NCBI GenBank assembly: GCA_024234055.1
Contig: JACKOW010000003.1
Location: forward strand, 248,001-312,000
Direction of reading: 5' to 3'
DNA length: 64,000 bases
Source: Rhodanobacteraceae bacterium
GTDB taxonomy: Bacteria > Pseudomonadota > Gammaproteobacteria > Xanthomonadales > SZUA-5
The notes below the pieces were generated by a model. The model did not search any database, was not told where the DNA came from, and saw only the letters and a program-made list of their open reading frames with translations. The position numbers were made by a program, and so were the translations under genes. Below are positions 54,201-63,720 of this stretch, one piece after another (position 1 is the stretch's first letter; each line of letters opens with the position of its first letter).

Positions 54201-56171
54201 AACGCCAGTGCTGGCGGTGCAGTTCCAACCTGCGCCGACAAAGCTCAGATAGCTGAGATCCGCAGGCAAGGTATCAATGATGGTCAGACCGGTCTGGCTG
54301 ATGTTTCCGGCGTTGCTGACGCTCAGCAGATAGTCGTAGGGGATGCCCACGGCCACCGGATCGATACTGTCGGTCTTGGTCAGATTCAGCGTCGTCACGG
54401 CGGCAGTGACCGTGATCGGCAGCAATGCCGAGTTGTTGGACGTCACGGCGTCGAAGTTGTCGGAGCTGATCGAGCCCTGCTGACTGAAAGGCCCGCCGGC
54501 CGAGGCAGGCGCGCTCAGCGTCAGGCTTGCCGCAGTGCTGCTGCCCGTCGGCATGGTGGCGCGTTGGCAGCTCACCGACTGTCCGGAGGCCAGACACGAC
54601 CACCCTGCCCCACCACTGACCACGCCGACGCCGAAGCCTGGCGAAACGATCGCGGTCGCAGTGACATTGGCGGCCAGATCCGGCCCCAGATTGGTGGCCA
54701 CCAGATCCAGGGTGAAGGAGCTGCCGGCGACTACCGGAGAAACGGCATTCAGTTGCACGGCCAGGTCGGAGCTGCCGCGGATCGAAGCCGTCGCCGAAGC
54801 TTGATTGTTGGCCGACACCGGATCGGGTTCGGCGCCGCTGACCGTCGCCGTATTGGAAACCGAGCTACCGCCTGCCGGTACCGCGCTGTCATAGACCACC
54901 TGCAGATCCAGCGGCGCACTGCTCTGACCTGCAGCCAGAGTCGGCGCATAGCTGCAATTGACATTGCCACTGCAGTTCCAGCCGGCACCGCTGAAGCCCT
55001 GCAGCACCAGACCTGCGGGCAGGGGATCGCTGATCTGGATGCCGCTGCCGGTCTGGGTGCTGTTGATCGCGTTGCTGACGATCAGACGGAAGACAAAGGG
55101 CACATTGCGCGGAATCGGCTGGGCGCCCACTACAACCTTGCTCAAGGACAGGTCAACCAGGCCCGGACTGGCAGCCGTGACCGCGATGGCGGCGTTGGCG
55201 GTCGCCGGGGTCGGGTCATTGGCCGAGGAACTGGCCGTCAATCCCAGAGTGGCGCTTCCGGTCCCAGGTCCAGCGACACCGTTGATGACGATCGGCGCCG
55301 CATTCAAGCCGCTGGCCAAGGTGCCGGCAGGTGCTCCACCCTGATAGAGACAGCTGATGGAGCCGGCCGAGTGCGTGCAGTTCCAGGAGGTCGATACGCT
55401 GAAGTTGCTGAACACCACGGCCCCGCTGAGCGTGCCGCTGACCTGAAGTGATGGAGCCGCTCCCGGCCCTGCGTTGCTGACGTTCGCCGTGAAACTGATC
55501 GGGGTGCCGACTTCCACCGATGTCGCACTACTCGCAAGACTCAGGTTCAGATCGGCATTGCTGTTCACCACCTGGGTGTTCTGGGTGATGTTGGTGTTGT
55601 TGGCTGGATCGAAATCCGGATCCAGCGAGGAAGCGGTCACGGCGACCTGCACGGTTTGCGCGGTGGGCGGCGCGGTAAAGCGCAGCCGCAGCAAAGGGGC
55701 AGTGCCTGATACGGCAATGCTTCCGGAATCGAGGGTGCAACTGATGACCGTGGAGCTGAAGCAGGTCCAGCCGGGTGTCGCCAGCGTCACTGGCGTCAAG
55801 GCGCCTGAATAGAACACCGACACATCGACCATGGTCGCAGCGATGGTGCCGATGTTGCCGACGCTGATGTCGTAATCGACCGTCTGACCGACAAATACTG
55901 GATCAGGGGCGTCAGTGACACTGACGGTCAGATCCGGAAAGGATCCTCGAACCGCGTTGCCGATGGCTGCGTCCGCCATCGCGCCGGATTGAGCAAAAGC
56001 ACCCATCGGTGCGGCGAGGCATAGCGCTAGCAAGGCGCCAAGGGCCAAGGGCAAGGTCCATCGACGCGGTCTCGTCGCCCGCAAGCATCCATCTCGATTC
56101 ACGAAGTTCCCCCACCACCATCTGTGTCTGAGCTGCATTTCACGCTGATTGCGTTGCGGTAGCAAGCGCAT
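51252..56171 (-). CDS. DUF11-repeat autotransporter with C-terminal beta-barrel
   Basis: A giant surface protein of about 1,639 residues. The N-terminus has a long charged stretch and a signal peptide ending in AAPMGAFAQS. Nine DUF11-type beta-sandwich repeats follow, each with a WxC or related motif and a second cysteine 4-13 residues later (GWTCFSSTVISC, GWNCSGNVNC, GWSCLASGQSVSC and so on). Next is a linker of ~100 residues, then an autotransporter-type beta-barrel (last ~300 residues, SPWGFFVNGTISRGDQN to the end) finishing in FEF, the usual outer-membrane insertion signal. ATG 56171 is used, with ATG 56138 also possible. The caspase-like gene is 24 bp downstream. Adhesion or surface coating is a likely role, by inference. 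Confidence 0.85.
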   Translation of the reverse strand: MRLLPQRNQREMQLRHRWWWGNFVNRDGCLRATRPRRWTLPLALGALLALCLAAPMGAFAQSGAMADAAIGNAVRGSFPDLTVSVTDAPDPVFVGQTVDYDISVGNIGTIAATMVDVSVFYSGALTPVTLATPGWTCFSSTVISCTLDSGSIAVSGTAPLLRLRFTAPPTAQTVQVAVTASSLDPDFDPANNTNITQNTQVVNSNADLNLSLASSATSVEVGTPISFTANVSNAGPGAAPSLQVSGTLSGAVVFSNFSVSTSWNCTHSAGSISCLYQGGAPAGTLASGLNAAPIVINGVAGPGTGSATLGLTASSSANDPTPATANAAIAVTAASPGLVDLSLSKVVVGAQPIPRNVPFVFRLIVSNAINSTQTGSGIQISDPLPAGLVLQGFSGAGWNCSGNVNCSYAPTLAAGQSSAPLDLQVVYDSAVPAGGSSVSNTATVSGAEPDPVSANNQASATASIRGSSDLAVQLNAVSPVVAGSSFTLDLVATNLGPDLAANVTATAIVSPGFGVGVVSGGAGWSCLASGQSVSCQRATMPTGSSTAASLTLSAPASAGGPFSQQGSISSDNFDAVTSNNSALLPITVTAAVTTLNLTKTDSIDPVAVGIPYDYLLSVSNAGNISQTGLTIIDTLPADLSYLSFVGAGWNCTASTGVPVVVNCSNPGPLAPGASASVSLRVRGNATGTVTNTAQASSLQNTLGSSASQATTITQSQSLSFSKQARSASVVLGQMAVFDLTVSNAGQSEALGLVVLDDLPSGFDFVTASSDGWTCTFNAGRVDCRRPSLAAGASSTIVLETLPTSAGSFVNRAQLQALGLAPQASNATVTVTNTPPPGSADLALEMSDSADPATAGTPFNYLIRVRNLGPGTASGIRVVNSPSLNLAVLGSSSPGWTCPLVGTSECTLAEPLAPGAESLLSLRVRADGAGTASNSATVSASEADPVSANNSAQESTQIVGVQPNAADLSLSLSGPASAAAGDIVDLAADVLNLGPSAAANVLVRARSNGDFTIQSGSGGGFSCVPAGGGVDCRLTSLAAGASAALNLRAQLGVAASASVQALLDVNSALTDPNPADNSAVAQITVTQTPPPPESADLGISQTVSDDPLAFAQRYSYSVTVSNLGPAAAQEVLITEILPVGTTLISASGAGLTCTGAGTVLCRASAPLSSGQQLQLTVTVDAPNERATLSNEVSVSATTADPVLGNNRSLLSTEVLPPEGSEASDSLMQTTLGDTLASDAVNPVVDLCDGSTGQVSALCDALFQDAANGNNAEVSSALRALYPEEVLSQHASLNQLSNTQSFNLDARLSQLHSGGGTGVNLGGLNVINGTQSIPIALLQSLFQNADEPEIGGPGDLISPWGFFVNGTISRGDQNVNGSNREVVLDFDSIGVTAGVDYRRSARWVMGAAVGFDKFNSALTDDGKLETRALTLSGYSAYYLNDLTYLDTRLSYGRVNLDQTRRLRVNLTGFTLDETLTSDTQANQLTLATSLGHHFTRGAWTFTPNGFVRYMRSTVDGFSERGSDFAVRYGDQTVSSLVLGAGIQVNRVISLSNGVLTPQFDLIWNHESRNNDTVIDASFVSGDPGEFFSLSPEEPDKSYGSVGIGLVYVLANGKQAYLQWRESVGVDGLSRSTVNLGARFEF

Positions 56172-56330
56172 GAGGTCAATTTCCGCATCAGATACCGAAC
56201 AAACGGACAATCTGGCCCGTTCGGGACACTCGCAATCGGCAATTTCTGCGAGTGCCGAAGCCGAGAGACAGGATGCGGGCAGACCGCGCAAATCGGTCTT
56301 GGTGAACCCCCCGGGACATGGCCGAAACCC

Positions 56331-56336
56331 TACAAT
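56331..56336 (+). promoter_or_regulatory. Possible -10 element of yfhM-pbpC
   Basis: TACAAT lies 43 bp before the chosen yfhM ATG in the 208-bp gap between the divergent autotransporter and yfhM genes. An in-frame ATG at 56335 overlaps this motif and would precede the transcript start, which argues for the later ATG. Confidence 0.45.
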
Positions 56337-56379
56337 GCCGACCCTGGAAGTCCCCAGAATTGCTGCCCGGAGTCATGCC

Positions 56380-59300
56380 ATGTCCATGCTCGCCCCTGAT
56401 TGCCACCACCCAGCACTTCAGACACCCGGGGAGTGTTGGAAGCCATGGCCACGGCTGCTCTGGGCGGCATCGCTTCTGCTCCTGGTGGCGTGCGGGCGCG
56501 CGCCCGAGGCGCCGTCGGCACCCACGAGCGACACGGCGATCGAAGCACCCAGCGGCTTTGCCGTTGCCGCGGTCAACGGCGAAGCCAGCGACGGTCGCCC
56601 GGCGCTGACCGTGCGTTTCACCCGGCCGCTGGCGCAGGCCCAGGATCTGGGGCAGTTCCTGAAGGTCACCGACAGCGAAGGCAAGGCCGTGGACGGCGCC
56701 TGGATCACCGACGACGGCGAGCGCATCGCCCGTTTTCCGCACGTCAAGGCGCAACAAGAATTTACGGTTGAAGTGCTGCCGGGCGTGGTGGCCGCCGATG
56801 GCAGCACCCTGACCGAAGGGCTTACGCGCAAGGTGCAGTCGGTCGATCTGCCGCCCGCCGCGGGCTTTGCCAGCCAGGGCAGCATCCTGCCCAGCATCGG
56901 CACTGATGGACTTCCGATCGTCAGCGTCAACATCAACGAGGTCGATGTCGAGTTCTTCAAGGTGCGCGCCGAGAGCTTGCCGCGCTTTCTCAGTGAGTTT
57001 CAGGGCGGCGGTCGACGCGGCTACTGGGATCTTGATCAACTGAAGCGGATTGCCGACAGCGTCTATCTGAATCGCTTCGTCATCAATGCCAGCGCCAACG
57101 AGCGCAAGGTCTCGCACCTGCCGGTACACCAGATCGCCGAACTGGAAGCGCCCGGGGTCTACTTCGCGGTGCTCAAGCAGAGCGGCCAGTTCGACAGTCA
57201 GTTCCAGACCACCTACTTCGTGCGCAGCGACATCGGCATCCACAGCCGTGTCCATGGTGACAAGCTGTGGGTGGCGACACGCTCGCTGGCCGATGGCGAG
57301 GCGCTCAGCGGCGTCGAGGTGTCGATCCTGGATGCCAACGGTGCGGTGGTCGTCAAGGGCGTCAGTGACGGCGACGGCATGCTCGAGCTGAACTACCGGA
57401 TCAATACCCGTCATGTGCTGGTCGGCCATCGTGGCGAGCAGATGTCCATGCTGGGTTTCAATCAGCCGGCGCTGGATCTGTCGGATTTTGATGTCGCCGG
57501 TAACACTGCCGCCGAACTCAGCGTGTTCCTGTGGTCGGGCCGTGACCTCTATCGCCCGGGCGAAACGCTGCGGGTCTCGGCACTGCTGCGCGACTACGAC
57601 GGTCGACCCATCCAGGGCGAACAGCCCTTGTTTGCGACCCTGCGCCAGCCGGATGGTCGCCCCTACGCCAGCAGCCAGTTGCTGGCCGCCAAGGGCGGCT
57701 ATTACGCCTACGAGAAAGCCATGACCAGCGATGCGCCCACCGGGCGCTGGCGACTGGACGTGAGTCCGGATCCCGCCGGCGAGCGCGCGGTCTACGGCTA
57801 CAACCTGCGCATCGAGGAATTTCTTCCCGAGCGCATGAAGCTCAATCTGGACAGCACCCAGACGGCGCTGAAACCTGGCGACGCGCTCGAATTCAGCGTG
57901 GAAGGCGCTTACCTCTACGGCGCCCCGGCGGCGGGCAATCGCTTCACCGGCAAGCTCAGTTATGCAGTCGACACCCATCCGGTCGAAGGGCTGAAGGGCT
58001 ATGTGTTCGGCGACCCGGTCAATCCGCCCAACCAGGAACCGGTGGACGCGGTCGACACCGCGCTGGATGCCGCGGGCGAATTGCAGCAATCGCTGGAGCT
58101 GCAACCGGGCACGGTGGCCGGGCCGATTGCGGTCACCCTGTTCGGCAGCCTGTACGAGAGTGGCGGGCGCCCGGTGTCGCGCATCCTCAAGCGCACCCTG
58201 TGGCCGGCGCCGCAACTGGTCGCGGTGCGGCCACTGTTCGATCCGGAGAACCTCTCTGGTGGTCAGGAGGCCCGCTTTGAAGTGCTCAAGGTCGACGCCC
58301 AGGGCCAGCGGGTGGCAGCCAGCGGCCTGCAGGCGCGTCTGATCCGCGAGGATCGTGACTACAACTGGACCTACGACAACGCGCTCGGCTGGCGGGTCGA
58401 TTTCACCCAGCGCTTCGTCGAAGTGGAACAGCGCAGTCTGGATCTGCCCGGCGAAAGTCCGGGCAGCATCGGCTTCAATGTCCAATGGGGACCCTATCGC
58501 CTGGAGATCACCGATCCGGCCACCGGCCTGATCACCCGCTACCCGTTCACCGCCGGCTGGAGTTATGACGACGACAACCGTGGCGTCGATGCCCGCCCGG
58601 ACAAGGTCAAGCTGGCGCTGGACAAGAGCAGCTACCGCGCCGGTGATCGACTGACTCTGACGGTCACCCCGCCGCACGACGGCCCGGGACTGCTGCTGGT
58701 CGAGAGCGATCAACTGATCCAGAGCCAGAGCTTCAATGCGCGCGCCGGCGTTGAGCTCAAGCTTGAGGTCGCCCCGACCTGGGAGCGCCACGACGTCTAC
58801 ATCACCGCGCTGGTGTTCCGGCCCGGCACGGCCGCTGACAAGATCACGCCCTCGCGCGCCGTCGGCATTGTCCATGTGCCCATAGACCGCAGCGATCGCA
58901 GCATCGCAGTGGCGGTGTCGGCGCCCGAGCGCATCCGCCCGCAGGAAGCGCTGAAGGTCTCGGTGTCGGCGCCGGATCTGGCCGGACAGGACGCCTTCGT
59001 GACGGTTTCGGCAGTCGATCAGGGCATCCTCAACATCACCCGTTTCGAAGTGCCCGACGCGGTCAAGTTCTTCTTCGGCAAACGCCGCTACGCGGTCGAG
59101 GCCTACGACCTCTACGGACGCATCATCGAGGCGCTGGCCGGTGAGCGGGCCCGCCTCAAGTTCGGTGGCGACATGGCCGTGCCGGGACTGCCGCAAGCGC
59201 GTCGACCCACAGCCAAGGTGCTGACGGTTGATCTCTACAGCGGGCCGATCGCGCTGGATGCCGCCGGCAAGGCCGAGATCAGCCTGCCGGTGCCGGACTT

Positions 59301-61302
59301 CAACGGCGCGCTCAGGGTCTCGGCCCTGGCTTTCGGCAAGGATCGCTACGGTTCGGCCTCGACCGAGACGCTGGTGCGCGCACCGGTGGTCGCCGAGGTC
59401 AGCACACCTCGGGTCATGGCACCAGGCGATCGCGCAGTGCTGACGCTGGACCTGCAGAATCTGTCCGGCGCCACCCAGACTCTGGACGTGCAGTTCGAAG
59501 CGGACTCACCGATTGCCATCGATGACGCCAGCCGCCGAGTCAGCCTTGCCGACAATGCGCGCACCACCCTGCGATTCCCGCTGCGGGCACTGGGCGATAT
59601 CGGTGTCGGCAAGTTCCGGCTGCAGGTCCGCGGCGGCGCCATCGGTCTCGACCGCGATTGGGAAATCGCGGTGCGTTCGCCCTACGCGCCGGAACGGCGC
59701 AGCCGCGTCGAGCAACTCACCGGACCGGGCAGCGTCGATCTGGGTGTGTCCACGCAGGGCCTGCTGCCGGCCAGCGTGCGCTCGCGCGCCAGCGTGTCCA
59801 CGCGGGTGCCCCTGCCGATCGGGCGCCTGATCGGCGAACTGATGGAATACCCCTATGGCTGCATCGAGCAGACCACCAGCAAGGGCTATCCCTACGTGTT
59901 GCTGGACGAGGCCGGCAGCAAGGCGCTGGGTATCGCCAGTCTCGATCCCGAGAAGCGCCGGACCAACGTCCAGTACGCGATCGACCGCATCGCGTCGATG
60001 CAGCTGGACAACGGCCACTTCAGCTTCTGGCCGGGCAGCAGCGACTACTCCGATCCCCTGATGACACCCTATGTGGTCGAGTTCCTGCAGGATGCGGCAG
60101 CTGCCGGATTCACGGTGCCTGCCCGGGTATTGCAGAAGTCGCTGGAGCGCTTGCGCGAAGATCTGCTGAGCGGTGGCGTGGTCGCCTGGGAGCGGGTCTG
60201 GGGCGATCCCGCCAACCATGTGCGACTGGCCTTCAATGCCCATGCCGCACTGGTGCTGGCGCGGGTCAACCAGGCACCCTTGGGCACGCTGCGCAACATC
60301 TACGACAACAATCGCAACGAGGCCCGAGGCCCGGTGCCGCTGATGCGGCTGGCAGTAGCCCTGAAGATGTCGGGCGACCAGGAGCGCGCCGCAGCCGCCG
60401 CAAAGCTGGCCTTGGGCAAACGCTACGCCCGGAACAATGACTACTGGGGCGATTACTACACCGCACTCGGCGACCGTGCCGAGGCCCTGGCGCTGGCCGT
60501 GACCCACGGCTTCCTGGCCGATGATCAAGGCGCACGCCTGCTCAAGCTGGGTCAGGAAGCTCAGGCCAGCCGCTGGATCGGCACCCACGACGCCCTGGCC
60601 CTGCTGAAGCTCGGCAAGGCCTTGTCGGGCAGTGGCGGCAGCCTGTCCGGCCAGCTGCTGATCGGCGGCATCGCCGAGGGCTTCGCCAGTGCCGGCTGGT
60701 TCACCCGCGACCTGGTGATCGAAGACCTGCGCGCCGGCGCCTCGCTGCAGATCGACAGCAAGAGTCGCTACTATCTGGTGCAGGACACCGTCGGCATCCC
60801 CGAAAACCCGCCGGCGGCGAGCAGCAACGGCGTCCGCATCCAGAGCCAGTGGTATCGCCATGATGGCAGCGTCTTCACCGGCGACACCCTCAAGGAAGGC
60901 GAAGGCCTGGTCGTGCACATCAAGGTGCAGGCCAGCGAGCGCATGCCCGACACGCTGGTGGAAGCGCCGCTCCCTGGCGGTCTGGAAATCGAGAATCTCA
61001 ACCTGATGGACAGCAAGCAACTGGCCGATCTGGTCATCGAGGGCACGAATCTGGACGAATGGCGCAGCTACTCGGCCAATGTACGCTTCCAGGAGTATCG
61101 CGAAGACCGATTTGTCGCCGCAGTGTCGCTGGAACAAGGCGGAGAGGTCGATCTCTATTACCTGGTCCGCGCGGTATCGCCCGGCGAATACCTGATTCCA
61201 GCGCCCTACGTTGAAGACATGTACCGCCCGGAGCTGCGTGCCCAGGGTGCGCCATCCACAATCCGGCTGAAGGTGGTGGCGCCGACGGCGAACACGCCAT
61301 GA
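56380..61302 (+). CDS. yfhM: Alpha-2-macroglobulin family lipoprotein (YfhM-type)
   Basis: A periplasmic protease trap of about 1,640 residues, close to E. coli YfhM (1,653). A lipoprotein signal ends in LLLVACG, so it should be tethered by a lipid. MG-type beta domains fill the first two thirds. The thioester motif is intact: C1161 to Q1164 in YGCIEQ, within a helical thioester domain, so it can bind attacking proteases covalently. The ATG at 56380 places the lipobox about 40 residues in. It is followed 7 bp later by pbpC, the conserved partner; the pair is thought to defend the periplasm and repair peptidoglycan when the outer membrane is breached. Confidence 0.94.
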   Translation: MSMLAPDCHHPALQTPGECWKPWPRLLWAASLLLLVACGRAPEAPSAPTSDTAIEAPSGFAVAAVNGEASDGRPALTVRFTRPLAQAQDLGQFLKVTDSEGKAVDGAWITDDGERIARFPHVKAQQEFTVEVLPGVVAADGSTLTEGLTRKVQSVDLPPAAGFASQGSILPSIGTDGLPIVSVNINEVDVEFFKVRAESLPRFLSEFQGGGRRGYWDLDQLKRIADSVYLNRFVINASANERKVSHLPVHQIAELEAPGVYFAVLKQSGQFDSQFQTTYFVRSDIGIHSRVHGDKLWVATRSLADGEALSGVEVSILDANGAVVVKGVSDGDGMLELNYRINTRHVLVGHRGEQMSMLGFNQPALDLSDFDVAGNTAAELSVFLWSGRDLYRPGETLRVSALLRDYDGRPIQGEQPLFATLRQPDGRPYASSQLLAAKGGYYAYEKAMTSDAPTGRWRLDVSPDPAGERAVYGYNLRIEEFLPERMKLNLDSTQTALKPGDALEFSVEGAYLYGAPAAGNRFTGKLSYAVDTHPVEGLKGYVFGDPVNPPNQEPVDAVDTALDAAGELQQSLELQPGTVAGPIAVTLFGSLYESGGRPVSRILKRTLWPAPQLVAVRPLFDPENLSGGQEARFEVLKVDAQGQRVAASGLQARLIREDRDYNWTYDNALGWRVDFTQRFVEVEQRSLDLPGESPGSIGFNVQWGPYRLEITDPATGLITRYPFTAGWSYDDDNRGVDARPDKVKLALDKSSYRAGDRLTLTVTPPHDGPGLLLVESDQLIQSQSFNARAGVELKLEVAPTWERHDVYITALVFRPGTAADKITPSRAVGIVHVPIDRSDRSIAVAVSAPERIRPQEALKVSVSAPDLAGQDAFVTVSAVDQGILNITRFEVPDAVKFFFGKRRYAVEAYDLYGRIIEALAGERARLKFGGDMAVPGLPQARRPTAKVLTVDLYSGPIALDAAGKAEISLPVPDFNGALRVSALAFGKDRYGSASTETLVRAPVVAEVSTPRVMAPGDRAVLTLDLQNLSGATQTLDVQFEADSPIAIDDASRRVSLADNARTTLRFPLRALGDIGVGKFRLQVRGGAIGLDRDWEIAVRSPYAPERRSRVEQLTGPGSVDLGVSTQGLLPASVRSRASVSTRVPLPIGRLIGELMEYPYGCIEQTTSKGYPYVLLDEAGSKALGIASLDPEKRRTNVQYAIDRIASMQLDNGHFSFWPGSSDYSDPLMTPYVVEFLQDAAAAGFTVPARVLQKSLERLREDLLSGGVVAWERVWGDPANHVRLAFNAHAALVLARVNQAPLGTLRNIYDNNRNEARGPVPLMRLAVALKMSGDQERAAAAAKLALGKRYARNNDYWGDYYTALGDRAEALALAVTHGFLADDQGARLLKLGQEAQASRWIGTHDALALLKLGKALSGSGGSLSGQLLIGGIAEGFASAGWFTRDLVIEDLRAGASLQIDSKSRYYLVQDTVGIPENPPAASSNGVRIQSQWYRHDGSVFTGDTLKEGEGLVVHIKVQASERMPDTLVEAPLPGGLEIENLNLMDSKQLADLVIEGTNLDEWRSYSANVRFQEYREDRFVAAVSLEQGGEVDLYYLVRAVSPGEYLIPAPYVEDMYRPELRAQGAPSTIRLKVVAPTANTP

Positions 61303-61309
61303 GCTGAGC

Positions 61310-63658
61310 GTGCGCGGCTTGCGCCTGCCCGGCTGGATGCGGCGATGGTGGTGGCTGCCACTCATCCTCGCCGCAGCCGTGTTCCTGGCAGACCGACTGG
61401 ATCCGCCGCCGCTGGAACGGATCGATGCGCCTGGCAGCGCGCTGGTGCTGGCGAGAGACGGATCGCCGCTGCGGGCCTTTGCCGACGCGGGGGGTGTCTG
61501 GCGTTACCGCGTGCGCATCGATCAGGTCGCGCCCGTCTACATCGATGCGCTGCTGAATTACGAGGATCGCTGGTTCTTTCACCATCCGGGCATCAATCCG
61601 GCCAGTATGTTGCGGGCGCTGGCGCAGGCCGGCCTCCACGGCGAAATCGTTTCCGGCGGCTCCACGCTGACCATGCAGGTCGCGCGCATGCTGGAAGCCA
61701 TTCCGCACACACCGCTGGGCAAGCTCAAGCAATGCTGGCGTGCGCTGCAACTGGAGTGGCGCTTCAGCAAGACCGAGATCCTGGAGATGTACCTCAACCT
61801 GGCGCCCTTCGGTGGCACGATCGAGGGCGTGCAGGCCGCCAGCTATGCCTATCTCGGCAAGTCCGCCGACCGTCTCAGCGACGCCGAGGCAGCCTTGCTG
61901 GTCGTGCTGCCACAGTCACCCAGCCGCTGGCGGCCGGATCGTCACCCCGAGCGGGCACAGAAGGCCCGCGACAAGGTCATTGGACGCCTGGTGGCACAGG
62001 GAGTCTGGTCCGCCGCCCGCGCTGCCGACGCCCGCATCGAACAGGTGGCCGCCCGCCGCCTGCGCCCGCCCATGGTCGCGCCGCTGCTGTCACGGCGACT
62101 GCGCCAGAATCAGCCTGAAGAGTCGATCATTCACAGCACCATCGATCTGGCGATACAAACCCGGGTGGAGGCCCGCGTGCGCTCGCGGCTGCGACGGCTG
62201 CCGGAGCGCAACTCGGTGGCGGTGATGGTCGTCGACAACCGCAGTGCACAGACGCTCGCCTATGTGGGATCAGCCTATCTGCTGGCCAGTGACCGGGCCG
62301 GCCATGTCGACATGATCCGGGCACCCCGTTCACCCGGGTCGACGTTGAAGCCGATGCTCTACGGCATGGCGCTGGATCAGGGGCTGATCCATTCGATGAG
62401 CCTGCTGATCGACGCCCCGCAATCCTTCGATGGCTACCAACCCAGCAATTTCGCCGAGCGCTTCCAGGGGCCGGTCAGCGCCACTCAGGCGCTGCGGCTG
62501 TCCCTGAACGTACCGGCGGTCGATCTGCTGGATCGGGTCGGCGTGGTCCGCTTCGCCTCGACGCTGGAGAACGCCGGCCTGCGGCTGCGCATGGCCGAGG
62601 GCGCCACGCCCAATCTGTCGCTGATCCTGGGCGGCGGCGCCACCACGCTGGAAGAACTGGTCGGCAGCTATCTGGCACTGGCGCGCGAAGGCCGCTCGGC
62701 TCGGCCGCGCCTGAGTGCCAGCGATCCCTTGCGCGAGCGCTATCTGATGAGCCCGGGAGCGGCATTCATCGTCCGCCGCATGCTCGAGCGCGATCCCAAC
62801 GACAACCTGGGAACCGCACAGTACGACACCGCCAGCCGCGTCAGCCTGGCCTGGAAGACCGGCACCAGCTACGGCTATCGCGACAGCTGGGCACTGGCAG
62901 TCACGCCCGAATACACCATCGGTGTCTGGATCGGCCGCCCCGATGGCACACCGCAACCTGGGCAGTTCGGCGCGATCACCGCCCTGCCCCTGCTGATCGA
63001 AGTGGCCGACAGCCTGCCCACCCGCAAGACCCGGGATCTGGGCGCGCCGCCGGTCACGGTCAGCCAGCGCGAAATCTGCTGGCCCCTGGGTACCGAGCCA
63101 GACCCCGAGCAACCGGGCTTCTGCCATCGTCGACTCGATGCCTGGGTGCTCAACAACACCGTGCCACCGACCTTTGCCGATCGCCAGTCCGGCCACTGGC
63201 AGGGCAGTCTGTTGCAGTACTGGCGCGATCCGGTGAGCCGAAAACGTCTGAACCTCAGTTGCCTCAAGCCCGACTCCCGACTGATCACGGTGGCTCGCTG
63301 GCCGGCATTGGCCTACCCCTGGCTGTCCACAGGACTGCGCCGGCGCTCCGAGCTGCCGCCGTTGGCGCCCGGTTGTATCGGCGACGAATACAGCACTGGA
63401 TTGCGCATCGCCGGCATCAACGACGGCAGCGTGCTGCGCACCCCCAGCAATCGCCGCGGCCCCATCCGCACCCAGGTCCAGGCGCTCGGCACCGATGGCG
63501 AAGTGCGCTGGCTGTTGAACGACCGCTATCTCGGCAAGACCCAAGGCCCGGCCATGCTCGACCTGGAATTCGACCACTCCGGCGACCAGCGCCTGGTGGC
63601 CATCGATCCGGCAGGCCGCTACGACGGCATCAGCGTGCGCACCATTCTCAATCCGTAG
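61310..63658 (+). CDS. pbpC: Penicillin-binding protein 1C
   Basis: A bifunctional class A PBP of 782 residues. It has an N-terminal membrane helix (about 12-28) and a GT51 glycosyltransferase domain with catalytic E85 in NYEDRWFFHHPG and GGSTLTMQ. The transpeptidase has S344-T-L-K, SLN and KTGTS motifs. The C-terminal BiPBP domain (last ~90 residues) is typical of PBP1C. The start is a GTG 7 bp after yfhM. The TAG stop shares its last base with a GGGGCAC repeat. Confidence 0.95.
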   Translation: MRGLRLPGWMRRWWWLPLILAAAVFLADRLDPPPLERIDAPGSALVLARDGSPLRAFADAGGVWRYRVRIDQVAPVYIDALLNYEDRWFFHHPGINPASMLRALAQAGLHGEIVSGGSTLTMQVARMLEAIPHTPLGKLKQCWRALQLEWRFSKTEILEMYLNLAPFGGTIEGVQAASYAYLGKSADRLSDAEAALLVVLPQSPSRWRPDRHPERAQKARDKVIGRLVAQGVWSAARAADARIEQVAARRLRPPMVAPLLSRRLRQNQPEESIIHSTIDLAIQTRVEARVRSRLRRLPERNSVAVMVVDNRSAQTLAYVGSAYLLASDRAGHVDMIRAPRSPGSTLKPMLYGMALDQGLIHSMSLLIDAPQSFDGYQPSNFAERFQGPVSATQALRLSLNVPAVDLLDRVGVVRFASTLENAGLRLRMAEGATPNLSLILGGGATTLEELVGSYLALAREGRSARPRLSASDPLRERYLMSPGAAFIVRRMLERDPNDNLGTAQYDTASRVSLAWKTGTSYGYRDSWALAVTPEYTIGVWIGRPDGTPQPGQFGAITALPLLIEVADSLPTRKTRDLGAPPVTVSQREICWPLGTEPDPEQPGFCHRRLDAWVLNNTVPPTFADRQSGHWQGSLLQYWRDPVSRKRLNLSCLKPDSRLITVARWPALAYPWLSTGLRRRSELPPLAPGCIGDEYSTGLRIAGINDGSVLRTPSNRRGPIRTQVQALGTDGEVRWLLNDRYLGKTQGPAMLDLEFDHSGDQRLVAIDPAGRYDGISVRTILNP

Positions 63659-63692
63659 GGGCACGGGGCACGGGGCACGGGGCACGGGGCAC
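63658..63692 (+). repeat. GGGGCAC heptamer tandem repeat (5 copies)
   Basis: Five perfect GGGGCAC units begin on the last base of the pbpC stop codon and are followed by GGGAAAAGGCTACGGG, as at 3935. It starts the composite element that ends with the inverted repeat at 63721-63791. Confidence 0.92.
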
Positions 63693-63720
63693 GGGAAAAG
63701 GCTACGGGCTTCGGTGCTGT

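Noticed and set aside
56188..59196. 1,000-codon frame antisense to yfhM
   Set aside because: No domain, no ribosome binding site, and it fully overlaps a certain gene.
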